A stretch of DNA of 64,000 nucleotides, from assembly GCA_020851035.1 (NCBI GenBank), contig JADZDM010000006.1, positions 62,001-126,000 on the forward strand, read 5' to 3'. Positions 26,513-36,232 of the stretch are shown here, piece after piece; position 1 is the first letter of the stretch, and each line of letters opens with the position of its first letter. This DNA is from Gemmatimonadaceae bacterium (GTDB taxonomy: Bacteria; Gemmatimonadota; Gemmatimonadetes; Gemmatimonadales; Gemmatimonadaceae). The notes below the pieces were generated by a model that was given only the letters and a program-made list of their open reading frames with translations, made no database searches and was not told the origin of the DNA. The position numbers and the translations under genes were made by a program.

Positions 26513-29500
26513 ATGTTTCCCTGGTTTCGCACCCGAGCGAGAAGCGGACGCGTCACCCTGTTGGTGCTGTGCCTGGTGATCCTGGCGCTGGTGCTCGGGG
26601 TGTCGTGGTCGCAGTCGTGGGCACCATCGCCGCCGGAGACCGGGGGCGCGCGGGTGGCGGGCTCGCGCATGCCGCGCAGCGACGCTCCGGGCCGGCAACA
26701 CACGGATGCGAAGCAGGGTGCGCCAGCGGCGGTTCTGCCGAGTTCGGTGGATCTGCCGAGTGCGGTGCCTCCCGGACCACGAACCAGCGCCGATCCGGCA
26801 AGCCATTCCGCCGACGGTCAGGCACGCCGGCGCCCGAGGTCGATCGTAAGCCTGCACTCTGACGCGACATCAACGCGCCCTGAACAAAGCAGAAGCGCGA
26901 CAGGAGCTTCGGATCCCGTGTCGCATCCAGCCGTCTCCGCACCGGTCGACGGCGCCATACCGGTGCCGGTCATTCCCACGCCGAACGCGGACGCACCCCA
27001 GGGGTTCGTCATCCTGTCCGCCGGCGACGACGAGCTGGCACCGATCACGACCCTGGTGACCGACGCCGGCCCTATGCTCCCGCTCTTCGAGTTCGCGAGC
27101 CAGATCGGCGCCACCGCCACCGACGAGGGCGACCGCGTGAGCCTCGCACTGCGCACCGCCGACCCGGTCTCCGCCTCCGTCTCCGCCTCGTCCGGGCGGG
27201 GCCAACGCACCCGCCAGGGTGGCAGCCAACCGCTGCACCTCCGGCCGGGTGACCTCGTGCGGCGCGATGGCCAGTGGTATGCCAGCATCGATGCCCTCCG
27301 TGCGATGACGTCGCTCGAGATGGCCTTCGACCCGCGCAGCCAGAGCGTGATCATCACCTCGCCGCGTGCCGAGATCCCCCGGTACGCGGCCGCCGTGCGC
27401 CGGGCACAGCGCCAGCCGGCCAGCCCGTCCGACGCCGAGTACGGCGTCGGACTCCGACCGGCCGCCAGCGCCCGGGTGTCGAGCAGCGGACTGCTTCCAC
27501 GCAGCGCCTCACTGACCTACGCGCTCAGCCACGACAACCGCACCGGGGCGGTCTCCGGGCAGGGCACCTTCGGCGCGACGCTGCTCGGCGGCGGCCTCTC
27601 CGTCACCACCGCCCTCGCGGCCCGTGGCCAGAAGCAACCAGTGCCCGACGTGACCTGGCTGGGCGGGAACCCGCTGAGCCGCTTCCTCACGCAGGCCCGG
27701 GTGGGCTGGGGCGCGGCCACCGGCATCGCGCCGCTGCCGGGCAACGGCATCTCGCTCACCAATGCCCCCTTCTCGCGCGCCATGGGCCTCGGCTCGCTCC
27801 CGATCTCGGGGATGAGTGCGCCCGGCGACGAGATCGAGATCCAGTCCGGCGGGCGGCTCCTGGGTGTGGTGACCGCCGATGCCAACGGGCAGTGGACCTC
27901 CAATGTGCCGGTCGGCTTCGGCCAGAACCTGCTCGACATCGCGGCGTACGGCCCGCAAGGCGTGACGCGCCGCTCCGTGCTGCGGTCGTTCGAGGGTGAC
28001 CACCTGGCCGCCGGCAAGGTCGAATACGGGGTGACGGCGCAGCGGAGCAAGCAGGATGCGTTCACCTGCGCCCTGCTCTCCTGCGGTGACCTCGGCAACG
28101 TCGACCTGCGCTGGGGGGCGACCTCGCGCGTGACGCTGCGCAGTGGCGTGAGCCTGCTGCGCGCACGCGACTCAGCCAGCGCCGCCGACCACCGCACGCG
28201 GGTCGCGCCGTACGCCAGCGTGGTGGCTGCCCCCACCGGGTGGCTGCAGCTGCGCGAGGATGTGGGGGGCCGAAACTGGTCACGCACGCGAGCGATCGTG
28301 CAGCCATCGCTGGCACTGCGCCTGGACGTCGGCCACGAGATGTTCGGCGCCGGCGGCGGCGAAGCGCCGTTCTGGCTCTCGCAGCGCGCCACCACCACCC
28401 GCGCCGAGTCGTTCGCGTCCACCACGTGGCGACCAGTGCCCGGTGACCTCGGGAAGTTCTGGATCAACCTGATCGGCCGCAACACGCTCGGCACCCGCAC
28501 CAACAGCCAGACCGGCAGTGTCGTGCTGGGCGGCCGGGTGGCGGGCTCGCTCGTCACGTTCGGTGCGGACCGCGCCGTGATCACCCCGATCGACGTGGGC
28601 GGCAGCTACGGACGCACGCGCCTGTCCAGCGGCCTCACCGTGCCGCAGCTCCGTCGCGGGCCGCGCTGGCTTGCCGCCAGCTTCGCCACGTTCGGCGCCT
28701 CGCTGGTGGCGCAGGAGGCGCGCTCGCTGACCATCAACAGCGGACTCACCTCCACGCTGCGCGGCGGGTTGATGATGCAGGTGGGCAGCGACTGGCGGCC
28801 CGGCTCGGCACCGGCCATCCGCGTGCAGTTCCAGCGACACTCGCGCGCCGCGATCGTGATGCAGAGCGTCACCAGCACCGGCGTGCGCAACGCCCCGCTC
28901 ACGGCCAGCACGAGTGTGCTCGGCTCGGTGATCGCGCCGCTGGACGGCAGCGCCCCGTCATTCACCAGCGACCTCGTCGCACTCCGCGCGCGGGTGCGGG
29001 TGAAGGCGTTCCTGGACCGGGATGCGAACGGCCTCGCCGATCCCGACGAGGAACGGGTGCCCGACCTCGGCCTCTTCGTCGGCACGCAGCGCGCCGTGAC
29101 CGATGCCAGCGGCACCGCCGTGGTGGACGGCCTGCCGGTGCTGGACGCGATGATGGTGCGGTCGGAGCAGCTCTACGTGAACGCGGCCGACGGCTCGATC
29201 TGGGTGCTGTCAGGGCCATCGCCCTGGGCCAGGCTGGTGCCGTACGCCGAGACGCTGGTGCGCCTGCCTTTCGTGCTGTCGGCGAACGGCACGTTCATCA
29301 GCGAGGAGGCACTGCCGGGTGACCTCACCGTCTGGAGCGCGATGCCGGAGCAGCCGGTCGTGCCGGCCACCGCGCACCGGTTCTTCGCCGACGGGACCGC
29401 GCCGCTGGGGCCGATGGCGCCGGGCCAGTACCGGTTCGAGCTGCGCCGCGACGGCGTGGAAACGCCTGCGGCGGTCTGCGTCGCGCTGCTCCAGTCGGGG

Positions 29501-29581
29501 CAGGACCTGCGGTTGCGCTTCCCGCCCGGCCTGGACGCCGGCGCCCGCTGCCTCATCGACGCCTCCCCACCGGGAAAGTGA
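26513..29581 (+). CDS. Usher-like outer-membrane assembly protein
   Basis: A 1022-residue protein. A membrane or signal segment (VTLLVLCLVILALVLGVSW) is followed by about 130 disordered residues rich in P, S and R. Next is a copper-amine-oxidase-like or plug-like segment (LRPGDLVRRDGQWYASIDAL), then a long region of alternating beta strands consistent with a barrel. The end has an SdrD/CNA-like segment (VKAFLDRDANGLADPDEERV). Order and length fit an outer-membrane usher, but motifs are divergent and the disordered N-terminal part is unusual. It should thread DUF4402 subunits to the surface. Confidence 0.68.
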   Translation: MFPWFRTRARSGRVTLLVLCLVILALVLGVSWSQSWAPSPPETGGARVAGSRMPRSDAPGRQHTDAKQGAPAAVLPSSVDLPSAVPPGPRTSADPASHSADGQARRRPRSIVSLHSDATSTRPEQSRSATGASDPVSHPAVSAPVDGAIPVPVIPTPNADAPQGFVILSAGDDELAPITTLVTDAGPMLPLFEFASQIGATATDEGDRVSLALRTADPVSASVSASSGRGQRTRQGGSQPLHLRPGDLVRRDGQWYASIDALRAMTSLEMAFDPRSQSVIITSPRAEIPRYAAAVRRAQRQPASPSDAEYGVGLRPAASARVSSSGLLPRSASLTYALSHDNRTGAVSGQGTFGATLLGGGLSVTTALAARGQKQPVPDVTWLGGNPLSRFLTQARVGWGAATGIAPLPGNGISLTNAPFSRAMGLGSLPISGMSAPGDEIEIQSGGRLLGVVTADANGQWTSNVPVGFGQNLLDIAAYGPQGVTRRSVLRSFEGDHLAAGKVEYGVTAQRSKQDAFTCALLSCGDLGNVDLRWGATSRVTLRSGVSLLRARDSASAADHRTRVAPYASVVAAPTGWLQLREDVGGRNWSRTRAIVQPSLALRLDVGHEMFGAGGGEAPFWLSQRATTTRAESFASTTWRPVPGDLGKFWINLIGRNTLGTRTNSQTGSVVLGGRVAGSLVTFGADRAVITPIDVGGSYGRTRLSSGLTVPQLRRGPRWLAASFATFGASLVAQEARSLTINSGLTSTLRGGLMMQVGSDWRPGSAPAIRVQFQRHSRAAIVMQSVTSTGVRNAPLTASTSVLGSVIAPLDGSAPSFTSDLVALRARVRVKAFLDRDANGLADPDEERVPDLGLFVGTQRAVTDASGTAVVDGLPVLDAMMVRSEQLYVNAADGSIWVLSGPSPWARLVPYAETLVRLPFVLSANGTFISEEALPGDLTVWSAMPEQPVVPATAHRFFADGTAPLGPMAPGQYRFELRRDGVETPAAVCVALLQSGQDLRLRFPPGLDAGARCLIDASPPGK

Positions 29582-29710
29582 GCCGGCGCATCCCGTCCGC
29601 CGGTGCGATGGGCCGTGACAGTGGTGGACGGAGCCTGGCGGTTCAGGCTGCGCTCGAATGCGTCGACACTTGCTGCGGGCAACCGCCCCTTCGTTTCCCC
29701 TTCCGCAGCA

Positions 29711-30655
29711 ATGCCGACGCCTCTCGTCACGCCCCGCCGACTGCGGCGCATCTGCCTCTGGCTCGGTGCGCTGGTCGCCGCCTCCGGATTCGCCGACGCG
29801 CAGGCGATCCGCGTGACGGCGACGACGCCACTGGACTTCGGCACGCTGTCGCCACTGGTCACGAAGACGGTCACACCCGCCTCGGCCTCGGCGGGTGTGT
29901 TCACCGTGCAGGGACCGGCGAGCAGCACCGTCTACGTGCTGGTCGTGACGCCCAACCAGCTCAGCGGCACATCGCAGTGGGTGCAGCCCACGTCCTGGGT
30001 CGCGACCGTGACCACGCAGTTCGGCACCAGCCCCAGTGCGATCCCGCTGGTGGCCGGCGCCGAGCAGACGGTGACGCTGGGCACCGACGGCCTGGCCACC
30101 GTGCGCATCGGCGCCACGCTCACGCCGCCGATGACCGTCGGCAGCGGCACCTTCACCGGCGGCATGACGGTGGTGGCGCGCAGCGATGTCGCGAGCGGCT
30201 TCTACAGCCTCACCGCGCAGAGCACCGTGACCGCGATCGTCCGGCAGCCACTGGTGCTGACGGCGGTGCCGATGGCATTCGGCTCGGTGTTCGTGAGCAC
30301 ACCCAAGACGCTCGCGCCCACCGACGTGAGCGCCTTCCGGATGCTGGTGGATGGCGCCACCGGTGCCACCATCGAGGTGACGCTCGAGAGTGTGCCCGCG
30401 AGCCTCGACCGCTCCGGCGGTGGCGGGACGCTGGCCATCGGGTCGTGGCTGTCGCGCAGCGGCGGTGCCTCGTGCACCGGCTCCGCCGTGACACCCACGG
30501 TCGGCGTGGCGCAGTCGCTGGACCTCACGTCGCCGGCAGGCAGCAGCGGGCGCACCAGCTATTGCCTTGGGGCCACCGTCACGCCATCGGCGTTGCAGGC
30601 CGCGGGCAACTACACCGGCACCGTGGTGCTCTCGGTGCGGTACACCGGGGCGTGA
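29711..30655 (+). CDS. Two-domain DUF4402-like fibre subunit
   Basis: A 314-residue exported protein with signal peptide ending GFADAQ. It contains two DUF4402-like domains in tandem: one from LDFGTLSPL and a second from MAFGSVFVS. It ends GNYTGTVVLSVRYTGA, the same final strand as the two minus-strand subunits. A double-domain subunit could be the adaptor between rod and tip. The lipoprotein gene starts two bases after its stop. A longer frame upstream to 29603 lacks a signal sequence. Confidence 0.78.
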   Translation: MPTPLVTPRRLRRICLWLGALVAASGFADAQAIRVTATTPLDFGTLSPLVTKTVTPASASAGVFTVQGPASSTVYVLVVTPNQLSGTSQWVQPTSWVATVTTQFGTSPSAIPLVAGAEQTVTLGTDGLATVRIGATLTPPMTVGSGTFTGGMTVVARSDVASGFYSLTAQSTVTAIVRQPLVLTAVPMAFGSVFVSTPKTLAPTDVSAFRMLVDGATGATIEVTLESVPASLDRSGGGGTLAIGSWLSRSGGASCTGSAVTPTVGVAQSLDLTSPAGSSGRTSYCLGATVTPSALQAAGNYTGTVVLSVRYTGA

Positions 30656-30656
30656 C

Positions 30657-33491
30657 ATGAGGCCTGCATCCTCCGGGACACGGGTGGCGCGCCTGGTGCG
30701 GTGGTTGGTGCGCGTCGCGACGCGCCGGCACCGCGTGGCACTCATGGCCGCTGTGGCGGGGTGCGTCGATGCGGCGGCGCCGGTCACGCCCGTCACGCCC
30801 GATCCGGGCGGACTCAACCTATCCGGGGTGAACATCGTCCCGACGGCGCAATTCGCGGTGTCGCCGCGGTGGCCGGCCGTGGGTGATACCGTGACGCTGG
30901 ATGCGCGATACAGTCACGACAACGACGGCCAGGTCACGGCGTATCGCTGGGTGATCTCGAACGGTATCGCCAACACCAGCGGCCAGGTCACACGACTGGT
31001 GTTCCGAACGGCGGGCACCCACACCGTCACGCTCACCACGTACGACGACACTGGCGACAGTACCAGCACCACGCTGTCGTTGCCCGTCGGTCCAGGCGGC
31101 GCGCCAGCCGGCGCGGTGGACGCGACACAGAGCCACCTCACGCTCTCCGCGCCCACGACCACCGGTGGCACAGCCGTGACCGCGACGGTGACGGCGAAGA
31201 CATCGGCCGGCGCCGTGATCTCCGGTGCCTCGGTCGCGATCGCCGCCAGCGGCCTGCGCGTGACCGCGTCGCCGATCAGCGGAACCACGAACGGTTCGGG
31301 GGTGTGGACCGCGAGCCTGAGCGCAGGCCACGCGCAGTCGGTGGTCGTCCGCGCCGTGGCGGAATTCACGGCGCTGGTGGACACGGTGCCGCTGACGATC
31401 AGTGCGGCAACGGCGAACGTGAGCTCGGTGCGGCTGTCGCAGGCCACGCTCACCTCGGCCAGCGACAGTGCGCTGCTGGAAGTGACCGTGACCGACACGG
31501 CGGGCAATCCGCGCCCTGGCGTGAGCGTCGCCGCCAGCGGCTCGCCTGGCGGGCTGAGCGTGACGAACGCCGGTACGACCGACGCGAACGGGCGCCGTGT
31601 GATGGTGGTGAGGAGTACGGGGTGCAGTGGTGCGCACACGATCACGATCACGGTTGGTGGCGCGGCCCTGGGAGCGACGCTGTCACTGACCCCGGCGATG
31701 CTGTCGGCGTACTCGATCTGCGGGCCCACGCTCTGGCTTGATGCCAGCGACGCCTCCACCTTCACGATGGAGAGCAGCACGCGCATCACGCAGTGGCGCG
31801 ACAAGAGTGGAAACGCGCTGCACGCCTCGGCGCCGACCGGCACCTCCGCGCGCCCACACTATGCGGCCACGGTGTTCAACGGCCGGCCGGCCGCGGTATT
31901 CACCGGTGGCATCAACAGCACTCCCACACCGGAGCATCTCAGCCTCGCCGGCTTTCCGGCTCAGGGACTGGCCGCCGTGAGCTACTTCGTCGTCTACAAG
32001 CGTACCGCGTCGTCGAATTGTGACCGCCTCTTCGATTTCGGCAGCAGCACCACCGTCCATGTGTTCTTCACCGTGGACTGCGGCGGATTTCAACGGTACA
32101 CGCAGACGACGAGTGGGGGTGCCGGAGAAGTCTCCTCGTCGGTGGCGTCGGCTGCGCTCGGCACGGGCCAGATGCTGTCGATCATCCACTCCGGCACGGC
32201 GTCAGTTCGCCTCAACGGCGCCGGCGTCGCGACCTCGGCCGCCATCCCCGCGCCAAGCGCAATCGGCACCCCCACGAACAGATGGCTCGGCCGCAGCCAG
32301 TACGCAGCCGACGGCTATCTCAGTGGCCAGATCGCGGAAGTCGTGGTGTTTCCGCGGGCGCTCAACAACCTCGAGTACGCCGCCGTCGAGATGGCGCTGA
32401 TGCGAAAGTGGGGGCTTGGGGTGCTGTCGGTGACACAGGGCGCCGGGCAAAGCGCGCCCGCCGGCACCTCGCCGACATCGGGGCTGGGGTTCAAGGTGGC
32501 CGACGCATCAGGCAATGGAATCTCGGGGGCGACGCTGGTGTTGCAGGTGACGACCGGCGGCGGCCGGCTCAACGGCGGCACGACCCTCACGCTCACCACC
32601 GACAGCAATGGCAACGCCTCGGTGCCGGCGGGCACCTGGGTGCTGGACTACGGCACCAACGTCATCACGGCCTGGTATAGCAGCACGGCCGGCCAGGGGC
32701 AGAGCATCGCGATCACCGGCACCGGGACGTTGCCGGCGAACCTCGTGATGCAGTACGACGCGGGGAACGCCGGCTCGCTGTATCGCGCATCGAGCTGCAC
32801 CGGCACGCTGGCAGCGGTGGGTGACAGCGTGGGGTGCTGGAAGGACCTCACGGGCAACGTGCGGCACGTCACGCAGCCGACGGCCGCGGCGCGCCCGACG
32901 GTGTCCACGTTCGGGAGCACCGGCCGGACCACGCTCCAGTTCGTGCTCGGGCGCGAGAACTACCTCGAGTCGTCGGCCACCGGCCTGAGCGCCATTGCGT
33001 CGGGGGCGCGTACGATTGTGGCGGCGGCGCGAGGCAACGGCTCGGAGGACGCAGGCACCAATGCGGGTGGCGCAATCGTGGTGTTCCCGGGCTATCACGT
33101 CGGCCTGCATTTCTACGATCACCCGACGGCGACACTCGTCTCGGGCGAGCAGTGGCGGGATGACGGCACGCTGCTCTGGTCGGAGGCGCCGTACACGGCG
33201 AACGCGGGTGTGGTGGCGACGCAGGTGGTGTCGACGTCGGCCGGGGTGATCAGCAACACCGTGCGTGCCAACAGCGTCACGTCGGGGACGACGTCGCTCG
33301 CGGGGACGGCGATGGCGTACCCCAACCTGATGCGCATCGGCCAGGGCAACGTCGCACCCACCACCGACTACCGCTGGCGGCTGGACGGCCAGGTCGCGGA
33401 GGTGATGGTCTTCAGCCGTGCCCTGAGCAATACGGAGCGGCAGCAGGTGGAGCGATACATGGGGTGGAAGTGGGGGATCACGGTGCCGTAG
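30657..33491 (+). CDS. Large lipoprotein with PKD, Big_1-like and LamG-like domains, probable tip adhesin
   Basis: A 944-residue surface protein. The lipobox VAGC lies at about residues 33-36. Domains in order: PKD (SPRWPAVGDTVTLDARYS, about 60-140), two Big_1/invasin-like Ig domains (about 150-340), a ConA/LamG-like domain (GPTLWLDASDAS, about 360-590), another Big_1 domain (about 600-690), and a second LamG-like domain (NLVMQYDAGNAGSL to the end). The two LamG-like halves both end with EVxVFxRAL. It closes the fibre operon, so a carbohydrate-binding adhesin is the best guess. Ligand unknown. Confidence 0.75.
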   Translation: MRPASSGTRVARLVRWLVRVATRRHRVALMAAVAGCVDAAAPVTPVTPDPGGLNLSGVNIVPTAQFAVSPRWPAVGDTVTLDARYSHDNDGQVTAYRWVISNGIANTSGQVTRLVFRTAGTHTVTLTTYDDTGDSTSTTLSLPVGPGGAPAGAVDATQSHLTLSAPTTTGGTAVTATVTAKTSAGAVISGASVAIAASGLRVTASPISGTTNGSGVWTASLSAGHAQSVVVRAVAEFTALVDTVPLTISAATANVSSVRLSQATLTSASDSALLEVTVTDTAGNPRPGVSVAASGSPGGLSVTNAGTTDANGRRVMVVRSTGCSGAHTITITVGGAALGATLSLTPAMLSAYSICGPTLWLDASDASTFTMESSTRITQWRDKSGNALHASAPTGTSARPHYAATVFNGRPAAVFTGGINSTPTPEHLSLAGFPAQGLAAVSYFVVYKRTASSNCDRLFDFGSSTTVHVFFTVDCGGFQRYTQTTSGGAGEVSSSVASAALGTGQMLSIIHSGTASVRLNGAGVATSAAIPAPSAIGTPTNRWLGRSQYAADGYLSGQIAEVVVFPRALNNLEYAAVEMALMRKWGLGVLSVTQGAGQSAPAGTSPTSGLGFKVADASGNGISGATLVLQVTTGGGRLNGGTTLTLTTDSNGNASVPAGTWVLDYGTNVITAWYSSTAGQGQSIAITGTGTLPANLVMQYDAGNAGSLYRASSCTGTLAAVGDSVGCWKDLTGNVRHVTQPTAAARPTVSTFGSTGRTTLQFVLGRENYLESSATGLSAIASGARTIVAAARGNGSEDAGTNAGGAIVVFPGYHVGLHFYDHPTATLVSGEQWRDDGTLLWSEAPYTANAGVVATQVVSTSAGVISNTVRANSVTSGTTSLAGTAMAYPNLMRIGQGNVAPTTDYRWRLDGQVAEVMVFSRALSNTERQQVERYMGWKWGITVP

Positions 33492-33581
33492 CCGGCGCGT
33501 CGCGATCGTGTCACGGTGCGCGGGTGCGGTTCCGGTTTGGGAGCGAACGGTGCACACCGTGTCAGTGATCGCCGCACAGTG

Positions 33582-33599
33582 CCGTCACCGCGCCGTGAC
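33582..33599 (+). promoter_or_regulatory. Candidate Pho box upstream of pstS
   Basis: CCGTCAC and CCGTGAC are two 7-base direct repeats separated by four bases (period 11), about 44 bases before the pstS ATG. PhoB boxes have this 7-4-7 layout (CTGTCAT-N4-CTGTCAT). The match is imperfect, so it is a candidate only. Confidence 0.4.
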
Positions 33600-33642
33600 A
33601 CATGCGCGGTAGCGTGATGGTTCACCACCCTGAGTGAACCTC

Positions 33643-34470
33643 ATGCGTCACCTGCCCCAGTTGCACCCTGCCATTCGCCTGGCACTCCTGTTCGGCGTGA
33701 CGGCCTGCACCCGCCAGGCCGACGCGCACACCGTGGAGCGCGCGGCCGTGACACTGGCCGGTTCGACGTCCATCCAGCCGTTCGCCGAACGGTGGGCGGA
33801 GGAGTATCGCGGCGGGCGGATCATCGTGCAGGCGGGTGGCTCGACGGCCGGCATCAAGGCGGCCCACGACGGCACCGCCGACATCGGGATGGCATCACGC
33901 ACCCTGAGCGCGGCGGAAGCCACCGGGCTGGTCCAGACGGTGGTGGCGCGCGACGGCATCGCCATCATCGTGCACGCGAGCAATCCGGTGAGGACCCTCA
34001 CCCTCGCGCAGCTGCGGGCGGTGTATGCGGGGCAGATCCGGAACTGGCGCGACCTGGGCGGCACCGACGCGGCGATCACCGTCATCACGCGTGAGGATGG
34101 CTCCGGGACGCGCGATGCGTTCGAGGGGTTCGTGATGGGCCGCGCCCGGGAGGCGCAGGAGATCGCCGCCTCGGCGCTGGTGACCGCGTACTCCGGTGGG
34201 CTCCGGAAGATGGTGTCCCAGGATCCAGCGGCGATCGGCTACGTGACCTTCAGCCAGCTCAATCCGCAGGTGCGCGCGCTCGCAGTCGACGGCGTGCTGC
34301 CGACCGAGGCCTCGATCGCGAGCGGGACCTACCGGCTGCAGCGACCGTTCGTGTTCCTGACCCGTGGCGCGCCGGACGGCGCCGCCCGCGAGTTCATCAG
34401 CTTCGTGCTGTCCATCGCCGGCCAGCAGCTCGCGCGCAGCGAAGGTCTCGCACCGGTGGCGCTCCAGTGA
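33643..34470 (+). CDS. pstS: Phosphate ABC transporter substrate-binding lipoprotein
   Basis: A 275-residue periplasmic phosphate receptor. The lipobox GVTAC puts the lipid-modified cysteine at residue 22. Phosphate-binding segments of the PstS family are present: AGSTSIQPF, GGSTAGIKAAHDGTADIG and REDGSGTRDAF. ATG 33643 is chosen; GTG 33634 is open upstream. It heads a tightly overlapping operon with pstC, pstA and two pstB genes. No phoU follows, which is unusual for a pst operon. A Pho-box-like repeat lies upstream. Confidence 0.93.
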   Translation: MRHLPQLHPAIRLALLFGVTACTRQADAHTVERAAVTLAGSTSIQPFAERWAEEYRGGRIIVQAGGSTAGIKAAHDGTADIGMASRTLSAAEATGLVQTVVARDGIAIIVHASNPVRTLTLAQLRAVYAGQIRNWRDLGGTDAAITVITREDGSGTRDAFEGFVMGRAREAQEIAASALVTAYSGGLRKMVSQDPAAIGYVTFSQLNPQVRALAVDGVLPTEASIASGTYRLQRPFVFLTRGAPDGAAREFISFVLSIAGQQLARSEGLAPVALQ

Positions 34471-35387
34471 TGATGATGATCGCGCGGGCCCGGCACTGGG
34501 CGGCGACGTCGCACCTCAGCGACGCGATGGTCGAGCGCATGCTGCTGCTGGCAGCGCTGTCTGCGGTGAGCACACTCGCGCTGATCACCCTCTTCATCCT
34601 GCGTGAAGGGATGCCGGTCATCCTCGATCGGGGCCCGCTGGAGTTCCTCGCGGGGATGAAATGGGCGCCAAGCCGCGGCCACTTCGGCCTCCTGCCGATG
34701 ATCGCCGGCACCGCCGTCGTGACGCTGGGCGCCCTCGTCATCGGGGTGCCACTTGGCCTCGCGGGGGCGATCACGCTGGCCGAACTGGCGCCACGGACGG
34801 CACGACAGTACCTGAAGCCGATGATCGAGCTGCTGGCCGGCGTGCCCTCGGTGGTCTACGGGTTCATCGGCATGGAGATCCTCGTCCCCTTCATCCGGGA
34901 GCGCGGTTCGCTCGGTGGCCCGGGGTACTCCGCACTGGCGGCGTCGATCATCCTCGGCATCATGGTGCTGCCGACGATCATCGGGATCAGCATCGATGCG
35001 CTCGAGGCGGTGCCAAGGGCGTACCGCGACGGATCGCGTGCGCTGGGCGCGACGCAGTGGCAGACGATCACCGGCGTGGTGCTGCCGGCGGCCCGCAGCG
35101 GGATCGTGGCCGCGGTGATCCTCGGCATGGGCCGCGCCGTGGGCGAGACGATGGCCGTGATCATGGTGGCGGGCAACGCCGTCCAGTTCCCGGGTTCGAT
35201 GCTCGCGCCGGTGCGCACCCTCACGGCGAACATCGCGCTCGAGATGAGCTATGCCAGCGGGGCACATGCCCAGGCGCTGTTCGCAACCGGGATCGTGCTG
35301 TTCATCGTGAGCCTGAGCCTGAACGGCGTGGCCGGACGCGTGCGCCAGGCCGCGCGAGGCACCGGCACACCCGGGGCGGTCCGGTGA
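34470..35387 (+). CDS. pstC: Phosphate ABC transporter permease PstC
   Basis: A 305-residue inner-membrane permease with six hydrophobic segments. The EAA loop that docks the ATPase is EAVPRAYRDGSRALGATQWQ. Other family features are GVPLGLAGAITLAELAPR and VPSVVYGFIGMEILVPF. The start overlaps the pstS stop (TGATGATGATG, several in-frame ATGs). It pairs with PstA. Confidence 0.95.
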   Translation: MMMIARARHWAATSHLSDAMVERMLLLAALSAVSTLALITLFILREGMPVILDRGPLEFLAGMKWAPSRGHFGLLPMIAGTAVVTLGALVIGVPLGLAGAITLAELAPRTARQYLKPMIELLAGVPSVVYGFIGMEILVPFIRERGSLGGPGYSALAASIILGIMVLPTIIGISIDALEAVPRAYRDGSRALGATQWQTITGVVLPAARSGIVAAVILGMGRAVGETMAVIMVAGNAVQFPGSMLAPVRTLTANIALEMSYASGAHAQALFATGIVLFIVSLSLNGVAGRVRQAARGTGTPGAVR

Positions 35388-36232
35388 CGCTGCCGCGCCT
35401 GCTGGCACCGCGGACGGCACAGCGCGTCGCCACGACGCTGCTGTGGTCGGCCACCGGGGCGACGGTCGCGCTCCTGCTCTTCATCATCGGCTTCGTGCTC
35501 CGACGCGGCGCCAGCACGCTGTCGTGGGACTTCCTGCTGTCGAGCCCGCGCCACTCCGGCGCCCTTGGCGGCATCCTGCCCACCGTGGTATCCACACTCT
35601 ATGTCTCGGCGGCGGCAGTGCTCGTCGCGGCACCCCTCGGCGTGGCGGCGGCGGTGTACCTCGCCGAATACACTCGCGATGGCAGGCTGACGCGCCTGAT
35701 CCGCGGGGGCACCGAGGCGCTGGCTGGCATCCCCAGCATCATCTTCGGCCTGTTTGGCTTCGCCTTCTTCGTGACGACCCTTGGCATGGGCTGGTCGATC
35801 CTTTCCGGCGGGCTGACGCTGGGCCTGATGATCCTGCCGACGGTGATCCGGACCAGTGAGGAGGCGCTGCGGGCCGTGCCGCGCCACTACCGCGACGTCG
35901 CCCAATCACTGGGCGCATCGAAGTGGCAGTCCATCCGCACGGTGGTGCTGCCGGCGGCCGCACCAGGCGTCATGACCGGTGTCGTGCTCGGCATCGGGCG
36001 CGCGGTGAGCGAGACGGCCGCCGTGATCTTCACCGCCGGCGTGGCACTGAAGATGCCCTGGTCGCCCTTCGATTCCGCCCGCACGATGAGCGTGCACTTC
36101 TACACGCTCACCATGGAGGGGATCAGCGACGACATGGCGTACGGCACCGCGTCGGTGCTGGTGATGACGATCCTGGTGATCAATGTCGGGGCCTACGCCA
36201 TCATGAACCGGCTCACGCGGCGCTACCGGTGA
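35384..36232 (+). CDS. pstA: Phosphate ABC transporter permease PstA
   Basis: A 282-residue inner-membrane permease, partner of PstC. The EAA loop is EEALRAVPRHYRDVAQSLGA. GIPSIIFGLFGFAFFV and GGILPTVVSTLYVSAAAVLV match the family. GTG 35384 overlaps the pstC stop (GTGA), and its own stop overlaps the pstB1 start the same way. Confidence 0.95.
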   Translation: MTLPRLLAPRTAQRVATTLLWSATGATVALLLFIIGFVLRRGASTLSWDFLLSSPRHSGALGGILPTVVSTLYVSAAAVLVAAPLGVAAAVYLAEYTRDGRLTRLIRGGTEALAGIPSIIFGLFGFAFFVTTLGMGWSILSGGLTLGLMILPTVIRTSEEALRAVPRHYRDVAQSLGASKWQSIRTVVLPAAAPGVMTGVVLGIGRAVSETAAVIFTAGVALKMPWSPFDSARTMSVHFYTLTMEGISDDMAYGTASVLVMTILVINVGAYAIMNRLTRRYR

